From Chrysopilus asiliformis (Eukaryota > Arthropoda > Insecta > Diptera > Rhagionidae), in contig OZ035960.1 in NCBI GenBank assembly GCA_964034945.1, positions 71,752,652 through 71,816,651 on the forward strand: a stretch of 64,000 bases of DNA. Reading direction: 5' to 3'. Below are positions 10,226 to 21,455 of the stretch, in pieces. Position 1 is the first letter of the stretch, and each line of letters begins with the position of its first letter. The notes under the pieces were generated by a model. The model was not told where the DNA came from. It was given only the letters and a program-made list of their open reading frames with translations, and did not search any database. Made by a program: the position numbers and the translations under genes.

Positions 10226-11249
10226 GGATGGTGTTGCCGCATCTCAATTTAAGGCCGGTTAAAATAATTCTTTTTGAAATTATTATTTGATTTTTTTTTG
10301 TAAATAATTAAATGTGGTTTTCCTCACCACCTTCCGCAAGATTCGTTTTTAAGCAGGATATGATTACTCTATTTCTGAATTTGTTTGAAACTTAAAAAAA
10401 TCTTTTCACGTAATTGACATAATAGCCCATAGTTAAAAGCCACAATTATTTTTTACATCTGTTTTTACATAAGTTAGAATAATTAATCAAACATGTAAAC
10501 ATAGCTACAATTAGCTGTATGCACACGCGGAAAGCTCTATATGGCATAATTTAAAAACTTTGGACACGAAAAAAATCTAGTTCGAGTAATGAATAATCAA
10601 AACGAAAATTTACAAAATGGTTTAAAGTTTATAAAATTTCACTCATTTAGGTCAAACAGTTTTAAAGTTATAGTTCTTACAGACATACGTATCACGACTA
10701 TAATTTTTTGTTACTAGCGTTGGCATCATAGGACATATTTTTTAAAAATCTTACATGAATAATCGTTGGCAGATATTACAGGAAAAGCTTTTTTCTTAAG
10801 ACGATTCGGAGCACAGAAAATCGATTTTCCGAAGTGAATCTCGCAAAATCAGGTCAATTTATGGAATTTAACCAGATTTCTTTTCTAAAATAAATTGTGA
10901 TTTTTGTTAAAGGTGGACAACCACATTATTAAAAACATCAAAGTTAAAGCGATCAAATACTATACATTTAACAAATTGAATCCAAAATATGACAAATTTG
11001 TTAACATCAAATATTTGAAAATTATCGCGTCTTTAATTTATGCGATCTGGCAATACGAAGTCCAATCCGACAGTTTAAAATAAACAAATAAATCGAGTGC
11101 TAGTGACAAATCACAAAATGTGATATTTTTTGTGGAAATAGATATTTTAAGCAGTGTTAATTATTATTGTTTGGATATTTTGGGAAAGTTTTAATTAATT
11201 AAAGTGCCGAAATCTTCCATGTACTTGGGAAACAAAATGTAAACATTGG
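10226..11249. other. AT-rich sequence without a gene
   Basis: No coding potential or repeat end recognised. It lies just outside the Transib element. Confidence 0.3.
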
Positions 11250-11660
11250 CGCCGCACAGTGGTTCGAGATCGTTTTCTATTGGTCAAAATTCAATATCTT
11301 TTGATCCATTGAAAGTTTTGAAATGCGGTTTTTTTTATTAAATAGAAGAGTTTTCAAGCTTTATTTATCATAAAGTTTCATCAAAATCGGATAACTAGTT
11401 TCTGCGATATTGTCAAATAAAACTCAACTTTTTATGTTTTGTTCATTCTTTAGTAGGAAAGTAGTTGTTTTAATTTGAATAATTTTGAAATATCATAAAA
11501 TATGATTTTTTGTTACTATTATTAAATTTTTGTGAAATTCTATAAGTAGTTAAACATAGTATATTTATTGTTAAAGTAGATTTTATTAGTAACACCAAAT
11601 TAAATAACAATTTAACTAAAATTGGTGTATCATACAGATTTCATTAACATCGATCGTTAA

Positions 11661-12013
11661 TTAAATTTTGTCTAGGGGTAATTCTTGTATTTTATCTATA
11701 ATTTGAGAGGGGTTTCTATCATGTAATAACTTTTTAGTTTCTTCATCTAATTCAAAATGTGGCGATTTCCATTGGTGTCTAATGCTCGAAACGAATGGGT
11801 CTGATGTTATGAGCAATATGTTAAATAAGTCTTCATTTGCGTTATTCCTTGACATTTACCTGGTGTTATGTTCTCTGAAATACCTGTAGTTTTTATTCCT
11901 TTTTTCTTGAGCTTCTTCTGATAGATCTGCAAGTGCTAGTAGATTATTTCTGATGATGTCTTCGCCATGATATAATATTTTGTGGACTGTTTGTGGCATA
12001 TTTCTCCATGGGT
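11661..12013 (-). pseudogene. Transib transposase C-terminal fragment (RAG1-like)
   Basis: Transib transposases are DDE enzymes related to the vertebrate V(D)J recombinase RAG1. Read from 12013 down, the fragment gives PWRNMPQTVHKILYHGEDII, then LADLSEEAQEKRNKNYRYF, REHNTR, a stop codon (TAA at 11856-11858), then SRNNANEDLFNILLITSDPF and a normal end. The spacing HK.L.H..EII ... SE...E.RNK..R.FR..N.R matches my recollection of the end of the RAG1 core, where the third catalytic acidic residue lies; that alignment is inference. The 5' part of the gene is missing: the reading frame is lost at the TA-rich tract at 12024-12040. The first dozen codons are repeated in the mirror arm at 17208-17250. 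Confidence 0.75.
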
Positions 12014-12309
12014 AATTCTTGTTATATATATATATATATGTTTGGGGAAAACCCTCGATTTATTTGCAGAAATATGTGAACTTTATAGTACATAAGTTAT
12101 CCTTGTTACGGGTAATTAAAGATCAAATTTCCAGCACAATAATTATCAAATCAACATATTATCTGCACCTGTGTAGCACACCTAGATGTCATAAAACTGT
12201 CCGAATCTCGAGAATTAAAGTTTTTAATATTTCGGGAAATCCCGAATCTCGAGATTGTGATTTTCTCGGGAAATCCGCAACTCTATATGTCTGTCAGAAC
12301 ACTTTCAAT

Positions 12310-12881
12310 TAGACATGGGTAACGCAGCGCTGCGTTGCGCCATTGCGTTGATACAGTATACTGCGCTATGTGCGCTGATACACGAATAAAAATTTTAGTA
12401 GCGCAATAGCGCACATAACGCAAACGAGTCAAACGAAACAACTTGGTTATTGAGCCAACTGTTGGGGAAATTTTTACATATGTATTCAATACGATAGAGG
12501 GGAAATATCGCCTTGTCTTGCTTTCTCGCACATTGACTTATAGACAAGCCCAAAAATACAATTTCTTGTTATGTACATATTCTCTTTTCATGAGTCTTGT
12601 TAGCGCAGTAACTCAACTCAGCACTGTATCTCATGTCTTTTGTAAATACATATGATACACAGCGCAGTATTGAGTTATTTTGTTTGTCCCTCCTCTTGAT
12701 CGAAAAATTGACTGTTTCACACAACGAATTGACAGCGCGGCAAAAAAGCGCAGCCATAATGACGATGGTTCCAACCGGTGCGTCATATGGCGCAATTGCG
12801 TTAACGCACTGCGCTGATACAGTGTACTGCGCTTGCGCTACTGTATCAGCGCACGAAATTTTACTGCGTTACCCATGACTA
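12310..12881 (+). mobile_element. hAT MITE, left-arm copy
   Basis: 572 bp. Ends TAGACATGGGTAACGCAG and complement of TAGTCATGGGTAACGCAG, with the 8-bp TSD CTTTCAAT at 12302-12309 and 12882-12889. Both subterminal regions carry many GCGC words and repeats of TACTGCGC / CTGATACA. Non-autonomous. Confidence 0.9.
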
Positions 12882-13023
12882 CTTTCAATGCAGGTCATAA
12901 AATTATAAAAATACAAAGATTGATGTCTAAGAGCAGGTTTTAACCAGCCAGCATTTTATAACACTTCGAAATTGTATTAAATAAAATATATCACTACTTT
13001 GCTTTCCTGTTTTTTACATAAAA

Positions 13024-14445
13024 CTAGCATATCCTACGTTGACAGCTTAACGTTTTTTGTATAAATTTTAGAATGCCAAAAAACCATAAATAACTTAAAA
13101 ACTTTTCGGAAAAACCGTTATCCTTACAGGACCTTCCGTTTAGAATTTGAAAAATCTAACCCCGGATTCGCGATCAGTGAAAAACGGGAAAAGGATATTT
13201 GCTTTATCCTTACAGGACCTTCCGTTTCGAATTTTGAAAATCTAATACCGGATTAGTGGTCAGCGACCCTGAAAACCGTCCAAAGCCAGTTTTTGTGAGG
13301 AAAAATGGGAAAAAGGATATTTATTATCCTTACAGGACCTACCGTTTCGAATTTTAAAAATCTAACATAGCTAAAAACCTGCTCCTGGCAACGCAGATCA
13401 TTTTGCAAAAAACCGCGTAAAAATCGGTCCAGTAGTTTTTGGGTTTTGTAATCTCAAATCAACAGACCAACCAACCAACAAACTTCCATTTTTATTTAGC
13501 TTGCTTTCGTGTCTGTTTGTCTGTTTGTCTGTCTGTCTGTCTGTCAGATCAAATCTTGCAACCCAATTTTGACCCACTTCTACTTGTCCGATTGACTTGA
13601 AATTTTGCACACTAATATAAGTCCGATGACAATACAATATTTTCACTACTTCGTCCTTGTAAGGATAACGGAAGGTCCTGTAAGGATAACGTGATTATCC
13701 TTTTCTCCAAATTTTCCGGAAAAAAATCTATTCTGGGGGTTTTTGGGGTCGCTGAATCCGAATCTGTCATTAAAAAGTCAGTAAGGATAACGGAAGGTCC
13801 TGTAAGGATAACGTGATTATCCTTTTCTCCAAATTTTCCGGAAAAAAATGTATTCAGGGGGTTTTTGGGGTCGCTGAATCCGAATCTGTCATTAAAAAGT
13901 CAGTAAGGATAACGGAAGGTCCTGTAAGGATAACGTGATTATCCTTTTCTCTAAATTTTCCGGAAAAAAATCTATTCTGGGGTTTTTGGGGTCGCTGAAT
14001 CCGAATCTGTCATCAAAAAGTCTGTAAGGATAACGGAAGGTCCTGTAAGGATAACGTGATTATCCTTTTCTCCAAATTTTCCGGAAAAAAATCTATTCTG
14101 GGGGTTTTTGAGGTCGCTGAATCCGAATCTGTCATTAAAAAGTCTGTAAGGATAACGGAATGTTCCGTAAGGATAACGTGATTATCCTTTTTTCAATTGT
14201 TCCAGGAAAAATATATTCTGCAGGTTTTGGGGTTCGCTGAATACGATTCTCAAGTTAAAAAGCCTGTAAGGACATCTCAAATGTAAAGCTATATATACGA
14301 AGACTAAAAAGAACAAAATAAAAAAAAATAAAAATTTTTTTTTTAAAAAAAGCTTTTATTAAAAAAAATGCACTAAAAAGAAAAAAATAATTTTCTGGAC
14401 GCTGTGTATCACAAATATAAAAGCTTTTAAAAAGCGAGATAAATG
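13024..14445 (-). mobile_element. Helitron-like composite, copy 2
   Basis: The 3' end on the minus strand is ATATGCTAG|T (CTAG at 13024-13027). Then come 122-bp units, the GATCTGCGTTGCCAGGAGC 5' module at 13380-13490, and head-to-head with it the '120-bp' module from about 13491 (AGCTTGCTTTCGTGTC) with its minisatellite to 14285, ending in the central hairpin. Same order as copy 1. Confidence 0.75.
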
Positions 14446-14570
14446 TTTATTTTATTGTTTTATGCTTTATCTCGCTTTTTAAAAGCTTTTATATTTGTGA
14501 TACACAGCGTCCAGAAAATTATTTTTTTCTTTTTAGTGCATTTTTTTTAATAAAAGCTTTTTTTAAAAAA
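14350..14570. repeat. central hairpin of the palindrome, copy 2
   Basis: The same arms as at 8325-8580. Here the loop reads TGTTTATTTTATTGTTTTAT, the complement of the loop in copies 1 and 3. This orientation fits the right-hand composite, not the left-hand one. Confidence 0.9.
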
Positions 14571-16197
14571 AAAATTTTATTTTTTTTTATTTTGTTCTTT
14601 TTAGTCTTCGTATATATAGCTTTACATTTGAGATGTCCTTACAGGCTTTTTAACTTGAGAATCGTATTCAGCGAACCCCAAAACCTGCAGAATATATTTT
14701 TCCTGGAACAATTGAAAAAAGGATAATCACGTTATCCTTACGGAACATTCCGTTATCCTTACAGACTTTTTGATGACAGATTCGGATTCAGCGACCCCAA
14801 AAACCCAAGAATAGATTTTTTCCGGAAAATTTGGAGAAAAGGATAATCACGTTATCCTTACAGGACCTTCCGTTATCCTTACAGACTTTTTGATGACAGA
14901 TTCGGATTCAGCGACCCCAAAAACCCCAGAATAGATTTTTTTCCGGAAAATTTGGAGAAAAGGATAATCACGTTATCCTTACAGGACCTTCCGTTATCCT
15001 TACAGGACCTTCCGTTATCCTTACAGACTTTTTGATGACAGATTCGGATTCAGCGACCCCAAAAACCCCAGAATAGATTTTTTTCTGGAAAATTTGGAGA
15101 AAAGGATAATCACGTTATCCTTACAGGACCTTCTCTTATCCTTACAAGGACGAAGTAGAGAAAATATTGTATTGTCATCGGACTTATATAAGTGTACAAA
15201 ATTTCAAGTGAATCGGATGAGTGGAAGTGGGTCAAAATTTGATTGCAAGATTTGACCCCGACAAACAAACAAACAAACAAACAGACAGACAAGATAGCGA
15301 GCTAAATAAAAGCTTTTAAAAAAATTTTAATGACAGATTCGGATTCAGCGACCCCAAAAACCCCAGAATAGATTTTTTTCCGGAAAATTTAGAGAAAAGG
15401 ATAATCACGTTATCCTTACAGGACCTTCCGTTATCCTTACTGACTTTTTAATGACAGATTCGGATTCAGCGACCCCAAAAACCCCCTGAATAGATTTTTT
15501 TCCGGAAAATTTGGAGAAAAGGATAATCACGTTATCCTTACAGGACCTTCCGTTATCCTTACAAGGACGAAGTAGTGAAAATATTGTATTGTCATCGGAC
15601 TTATATAAGTGTGCAAAATTTCAAGTCAATCGGACAAGTAGAAGTGGGTCAAAATTGGGTTGCAAGATTTGATCTGACAGACAGACAGACAGACAAACAG
15701 ACAAACAGACACGAAGGCAAGCTAAATAAAAATGGAAGTTTGTTGGTTGGTTGGTCTGTTGATTTGAGATTACAAAACCCAAAAACTACTGGACCGATTT
15801 TTACGCGGTTTTTTGCAAAATGATCTGCGTTGCCAGGAGCAGGTTTTTAGCTATGTTAGATTTTTAAAATTCGAAACGGTAGGTCCTGTAAGGATAATAA
15901 ATATCCTTTTTCCCATTTTTCCTCACAAAAACTGGCTTTGGACGGTTTTCAGGGTCGCTGACCACTAATCCGGTATTAGATTTTCAAAATTCGAAACGGA
16001 AGGTCCTGTAAGGATAAAGCAAATATCCTTTTCCCGTTTTTCACTGATCGCGAATCCGGGGTTAGATTTTTCAAATTCTAAACGGAAGGTCCTGTAAGGA
16101 TAACGGTTTTTCCGAAAAGTTTTTAAGTTATTTATGGTTTTTTGGCATTCTAAAATTTATACAAAAAACGTTAAGCTGTCAACGTAGGATATGCTAG
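14460..16197 (+). mobile_element. Helitron-like composite, copy 3 (mirror of copy 2)
   Basis: Runs from the hairpin through '120-bp' units (14640-15560), its microsatellite 5' module (about 15560-15730), the opposed 5' module (AATGGAAGTTTGTTGG to CCAGGAGC, 15730-15840), and 122-bp units, to the 3' end CTAG at 16194-16197 followed by T. It contains an additional internal '120-bp' 5' module with a CAAA/CAGA microsatellite at 15260-15290. Confidence 0.75.
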
Positions 16198-16339
16198 TTT
16201 TATGTAAAAAACAGGAAAGCAAAGTAGTGATATATTTTATTTAATACAATTTCGAAGTGTTATAAAATGCTGTCTGGTTAAAACCTGCTCTTAGACATCA
16301 ATCTTTGTATTTTTATAATTTTATGACCTGCATTGAAAG

Positions 16340-16911
16340 TAGTCATGGGTAACGCAGTAAAATTTCGTGCGCTGATACAGTAGCGCAAGCGCAGTACACT
16401 GTATCAGCGCAGTGCGTTAACGCAATTGCGCCATATGACACACCGGTTGGAACCATCGTCATTATGGCTGCGCTTTTTTGCCGCGCTGTCAATTCGTTGT
16501 GTGAAACAGTCAATTTTTCGATCAAGAGGAGGGACAAACAAAATAACTCAATACTGCGCTGTGTATCATATGTATTTACAAAAGACATGAGATACAGTGC
16601 TGAGTTGAGTTACTGCGCTAACAAGACTCATGAAAAGAGAATATGTACATAACAAGAAATTGTATTTTTGGGCTTGTCTATAAGTCAATGTGCGAGAAAG
16701 CAAGACAAGGCGATATTTCCCCTCTATCGTATTGAATACATATGTAAAAATTTCCCCAACAGTTGGCTCAATAACCAAGTTGTTTCGTTTGACTCGTTTG
16801 CGTTATGTGCGCTATTGCGCTACTAAAATTTTTATTCGTGTATCAGCGCACATAGCGCAGTATACTGTATCAACGCAATGGCGCAACGCAGCGCTGCGTT
16901 ACCCATGTCTA
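16340..16911 (-). mobile_element. hAT MITE, right-arm copy
   Basis: 572 bp, the inverted partner of 12310-12881, with TSD ATTGAAAG at 16332-16339 and 16912-16919, the complement of CTTTCAAT. Equal length and the same TSD show it was duplicated with its flanks, not inserted twice. Confidence 0.9.
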
Positions 16912-17250
16912 ATTGAAAGTGTTCTGACAGACATATAGAGTTGCGGATTTCCCGAGAAAATCACAATCTCGAGATTCGGGATTTCCCGAAATATTAAAAA
17001 CTTTAATTCTCGAGATTCGGACAGTTTTATGACATCTAGGTGTGCTACACAGGTGCAGATAATATGTTGATTTGATAATTATTGTGCTGGAAATTTGATC
17101 TTTAATTACCCGTAACAAGGATAACTTATGTACTATAAAGTTCACATATTTCTGCAAATAAATCGAGGGTTTTCCCCAAACATATATATATATATAACAA
17201 GAATTACCCATGGAGAAATATGCCACAAACAGTCCACAAAATATTATATC

Positions 17251-17727
17251 AAAAAAAAAATCTATTCTGGGGGTTTTTGGGGTCGCTGAATCCGAATCTG
17301 TCATTAAAAAGTCTGTAAGGATAACGGAATGTTCCGTAAGGATAACGTGATTATCCTTTTTTCAATTGTTCCAGGAAAAATATATTCTGCAGGTTTTGGG
17401 GTTCGCTGAATACGATTCTCAAGTTAAAAAGCCTGTAAGGACATCTCAAATGTAAAGCTATATATACGAAGACTAAAAAGAACAAAATAAAAAAAAATAA
17501 AAATAATTTTTTTAAAAAAAGCTTTTATTAAAAAAAATGCACTAAAAAGAAAAAAATAATTTTCTGGACGCTGTGTATCACAAATATAAAAGCTTTTAAA
17601 AAGCGAGATAAAGCATAAAACAATAAAATAAACATTTATCTCGCTTTTTAAAAGCTTTTATATTTGTGATACACAGCGTCCAGAAAATTATTTTTTTCTT
17701 TTTAGTGCATTTTTTTATATATATAGC
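17251..17727 (+). mobile_element. '120-bp' Helitron module fragment with hairpin copy 3
   Basis: Starts abruptly inside a minisatellite unit at the edge of the palindrome, carries the 3'-side block AAGCCTGTAAGGACATCTC, then the hairpin (loop at 17613-17634), and ends with TATATATATAG at 17727. Confidence 0.7.
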
Positions 17728-18260
17728 TTAATGAAAACGCCGCTAGCGCCTCAATACGGGTACTTACGGCAACAAAACCATATATGGAATTAAAGGTAAT
17801 TGTTGTGGCTATAACTTGGAAATAACTTCGACTTGACGTCTGTTGACGGGCAAAAGTTATGATCTTTGAAACTTCAAATTTATATGAAAAAAGTGTTCCT
17901 AATAAATATTTAATTATAATTAACTTAAAAATAGTTCAGGTTCCAAATTAACTCAGAATTATAGGGAAAGATCCACTCATTCAAATAAAAAAAAACGAAT
18001 GTAAAATCTTAGAAAATGTGAAAGTTGTGTTCACTTAAAGTTGGTAAAAAATCAAGAAATTTACTTTTTGGCAAAATTTAAAAAAAGTTTCTATTTCAAT
18101 GCTTCCGCAAAGACACATTTTTAAAGATATTGACCTAATATTTTTTATTCACGACTTTTGAACTATTTACTATCAAATTTGATAAAAAAAAATCAAATTG
18201 GTTATCACGAAAAAATTGAATTTTGGCCAATGGATTTTAATCCTGAACCACTGTGCGCCG

Positions 18261-19965
18261 GCCCAAACTTGTTAGTGTATGTGAAGTGCAATGTCATATT
18301 GGAAACAGGGTCGGGTAAAAATCAGATTTTCATATTTTTTGTGTTCCATGAAAATATATGCAAATTCAATTGTAGGGAAATGGAACCCTTCAATTTTGTT
18401 CATTTGAACATTTATTTAACAGAATCATCACTAAACAAGATGTTTATAAGTGATTTTTTACTGAAAAGACAACTTTTTTAACTTTTATATTTTTTTTTTG
18501 TTTTCTCCCAAATATTTTTTATTTTGTTGCTCCCTGCGCCATCGTAAAAAAAACAACAAGTCAGATGTTTTTTCATGAACTGCATTTAAGTGTGAAGGAG
18601 AAAAAGAAAAATTATATTGGTTCGAGTTTTTGTTCCCATAGTGCAGGCCTGCCCAACCTTTTTGTACTAAAGTTCGACTTTTTTTTAATCCAACTATATC
18701 GAGATCTACCCATATACGTGTAACACGTAGCGTCTCGCATCGCCTAATGTGAACAGGCTCGTGAATTCTAAATCGAAACTAAACTATTCAAACAAATTTT
18801 AAACATGAGTCAAATTCAAATAAACCGCGAGAATCTAGTAATTTTCAAGTTTTCAATGCCTACTTAAAATAAGCAAGTAAAATAAAATTTAAAATAAGGT
18901 AGGGTAAACTACCCAGATCTGAGCCCCCTTAAGCTTTTTTTTCACTTCATACCATATTTTCTTTGTCTTCCGTATACTTTCTGAGAAACTTATACCATAA
19001 ACAAATTATATAAAGACTTTTTAGTTTTGTTTTAGCTTTGCCTTTATCAGTCGTGAAAGTTTTTTCTGTTAAACCTCAATTAGGTCCAGTGCAACTGTGG
19101 CACTGTGTTATCACCGTGAAGGTTCATGTTTGTTTCGGGCTCAGGGGAGTCAACTCCTCCTGCTCTCTATTACAGAAATTGTTTATTGGATGGATCATAG
19201 GAACTTACAAGAAGTTTATATATTCACCATCTGATTTAATTCGGCTTGTGCGAATTATTTTAGAAATCTCCGGCTCGAGAATTTGAATCACATTTGAATC
19301 ACATTCGCATTGTCAATGGAAAATCCACAATATAAAGACTGTTTTTCTCTAACAACTCAGCTTTGAAAAATAATCCCCCAAAGTAGCAGATATGCATGCG
19401 GTCGGCAGGTCGGCAGCACACACGAGCAGCGGAGCATGTCGCTTGGTCGAACAAAAACATTCAATTCATTTTCAAACTTTCTGATCAACACTAAGTTTTA
19501 CCGAAATCGTAGTTTTCTATCAACTTTTGGGAAAGTAACGTTAGCTATAACGGTTACCGCCCATACAATTTTTCGTAAATACAAATTTCTCGAACACTGC
19601 GCTTGTGAGAAAAAATGCATATAATCAAAATTAAAGGAAATAATATTGCCTACTAATCCAGGAAAATTAGGATTTAACCTCTTAAAAATTCCTAGTTAAC
19701 TAGATTTTTGCACAGACCTTTATTTTGACATAACAAACAACGTCCCAAAAGTCCATTCGAGAATTGCGCCGGTGTCGTGAGTTAAATTCTCTACAAAAAA
19801 GGTTAAATAATTTATTTTTGTAGGGCGAATAGTTTTCGAGATAGAAGTCGAGAAACTGTGAACTGTATATTCGTTTCCCCACCACCATTGAGGTAGAATG
19901 CAAGGTGTGTTTTTTACATGGTTTCCCCATTAGACCTAATCCATACTTTTTCCACCTTCATTCAT
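18261..19965. other. noncoding sequence; one possible hAT end
   Basis: No supported gene. At 18644 CAGGCCTGCCCAACCTTTTT resembles a hAT terminal repeat, but I found no matching right end. The rest has no recognised repeat. Confidence 0.35.
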
Positions 19966-20178
19966 TTATTCTTCTTCTCCTGCTTCTTCTTCTTCTTGTT
20001 GCTCTTCATCTTCGATATAGGTATCATCTTCACTTACATTTAATGTTAAGGCACCAATAAGATTGAGTTCATCATCGACATCGTTTAACTTGTCAAAGAA
20101 TTCAGTAATATCACAAGAAGCAGGATTTAAATATGGTACCCCCAATACGAACGACAACGTTTTTTTCGAATATCTCAA
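19966..20178 (-). other. chimeric open frame with acidic tail
   Basis: A 70-residue frame. The first 15 codons come from an INE-1-like repeat. From NPASCDITEFFDKLNDVDDE onward the sequence has protein-like composition (TLNVSEDDTYIEDEEQQEEE) and ends in a glutamate-rich run and a stop. The non-repeat part could be the end of a real or captured gene truncated by the repeat. I do not recognise it. Confidence 0.35.
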
Positions 20179-20403
20179 AAACGGTACATCTTATCAAAAA
20201 AGTGCAAGAACAAAAGTTGTTTAGGATATGATTTTAGATAAAACTCCCATACATCAAAATCCGATTGGAATAAATTTTAAAAAATCTTTTTGAAAAATTT
20301 GACTTCAAAGTGGAATTTTGATACAACTGTTCGCCGTTCACTTAAATCACCATACGGGTTTTCAATAATTGCCAGGTTGGCAATTATAGCTTTTGTTATG
20401 TTT
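20133..20403 (+). mobile_element. INE-1/DINE-like 3' fragment
   Basis: Contains ATATCTCAAAAACGGTACAT, the GATTTTAGATAAAACTCCCA block and the family 3' end GCTTTTGTTATGTTTAA. Its left end abuts the acidic open frame. Confidence 0.65.
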
Positions 20404-20698
20404 AATTTTAGGTGAACTCCACCTGAACTCATACTCTCGTTACAGTTAAGTTCGATTTCTTAACTTTGCTCGATTGGATATTGTTAGGGATCTAAAAAAA
20501 TTACCCGTCTTTTCTTGTTTGGTAGAATACCGTCCGGTTGGCGGAGGGGAGGGGGTCAAAGTCGGCGAAAACTCGAAATCACAAAAACTTTAAAAATTTG
20601 TAACGGCTTAACCGATTGAGATGATATTGAACATTTTGGAAAGGTAATTCCTTGTCACAAAAAAATATTTTTTGACTTCCTCTCCCTCCCCCTCACCC

Positions 20699-20941
20699 TC
20701 ATATTGTAAAATTCAATTTAGTAACGCAATCCAAAAGTTCTTGAGTTATTATTATAACGCAATCCAAAAGTTCTTGAGTTATTATGACCGAAGATAAAGG
20801 GTTACCCATTGGCATTCCATTTATTTGTTTATAAAACCTGTTTTCAAAAGAAAAATAATTAGCATCCAACATGCAAAATCTCAAAATTTGAAAAAAAAAA
20901 GGTTTTTGGGAATGGATGTTTTGTTTTCGATTGAATTCCAT
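20699..20941 (-). pseudogene. Penelope-like reverse transcriptase fragment
   Basis: This is a small piece of a Penelope-like element (PLE) RT. The motif ANYFSFENRFYKQINGMPMG followed by NPLSSVI is the conserved block before the catalytic YxDD in these enzymes. The frame then contains a 33-bp tandem duplication (20722-20754 and 20755-20787), encoding ITQELLDCVII twice, which is a private mutation. There is no YxDD and no GIY-YIG endonuclease domain nearby. It is a relic. A hammerhead-like motif, another PLE hallmark, lies about 470 bp away on the opposite strand. Confidence 0.75.
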
Positions 20942-21399
20942 TTTTCAGTGATAATTTGAAGTGCTAAATTTGTTGGTATACTTGTAAAGAAAATAAACGA
21001 ACACGATTTACAAATTAGCTTGATTCACACATACAATTAAAAACAACACCATATCCAAAATAAAAAATAAATAAACCGTTTTTGTACATACTTCCTGTTA
21101 ATTTTATTTTTCAACTTTTGATTAGTCACTTTCATTTCATTTTAGTGTTCAAACCGTGACCATTGTTAGTAAAAGTTTTAGTATATTAATTTTTGTTTAA
21201 TTTATTTATTACTGTTTATTTATATTTATTTATTAAAATTTTTTGTTTTTTTTTTAAAGTAACTGACAAGAAAATGTTTCGCTAAACTGTTTATTTCTGT
21301 TTACTGAATGTTAAATATTTTAAACTATCAATTTACGTAAGTGACTTTTCATAAGTGTGATTTTCTATTATAAACATACATATATATAATTGTTCCAGT
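20942..21399. other. AT-rich noncoding sequence
   Basis: T- and A-rich, no coding potential. Possibly the untranslated part of the Penelope-like relic. Confidence 0.3.
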
Positions 21400-21455
21400 A
21401 TATAACTCCTGAAGATGGTGAAATAAATTTACCGAAACGTAGAGCAGTAAAGAAG
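21400..21455 (+). ncRNA. hammerhead-ribozyme-like motif
   Basis: The conserved core words CTGAAGA (21409-21415) and GAAAC (21434-21438) flank GGTGAAATAAATTTACC, which can fold as stem II with one bulge. TAACT before the core can pair with AGTTA about 15 bases after GAAAC as stem I. Stem III would be only about two pairs closing at a GTA, as in the minimal hammerheads of Penelope-like elements. Motif-based, unverified. Confidence 0.55.

Larger units (their letters stand above)
11969..17250. repeat. 5.3-kb near-palindrome
   Basis: Left arm 11969-14454 and right arm about 14455-17250 are inverted copies. They include the transposase start, a hAT MITE, a Helitron 3' module, minisatellites and half of a hairpin each. 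The outer limits are GATATAATATTTTGTGGACT at 11969 and its complement ending at 17250. The right arm is about 300 bp longer because it holds an additional '120-bp' 5' module at 15140-15310. Arms are almost identical, with only scattered differences noticed. Confidence 0.9.
11255..18255 (-). mobile_element. Transib-type transposon, filled by later insertions
   Basis: The left end is CACAGTGGTTCGAGATCG and the right end is the complement of CACAGTGGTTCAGGATTA. The inner parts of both ends also agree (ATTGGTCAAAATTCAAT versus ATTGGCCAAAATTCAAT). Both ends are flanked by the same 5-bp CGCCG (11250-11254, 18256-18260). CACWRTG ends and GC-rich 5-bp CGNCG-type duplications are known for Transib. 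A RAG1-like C-terminal fragment lies inside. Most of the 7 kb is later Helitron, hAT and palindromic sequence. Confidence 0.85.

Noticed and set aside
12283..12878. Several overlapping 60-80-residue frames
   Set aside because: They lie inside a hAT MITE, run on both strands, and are mirrored at 16343-16938 only because of the palindrome.
15110..15292. Open frame with SVCLFVCLFVG (also at 23095)
   Set aside because: Produced by the GTTT microsatellite of the Helitron 5' module.
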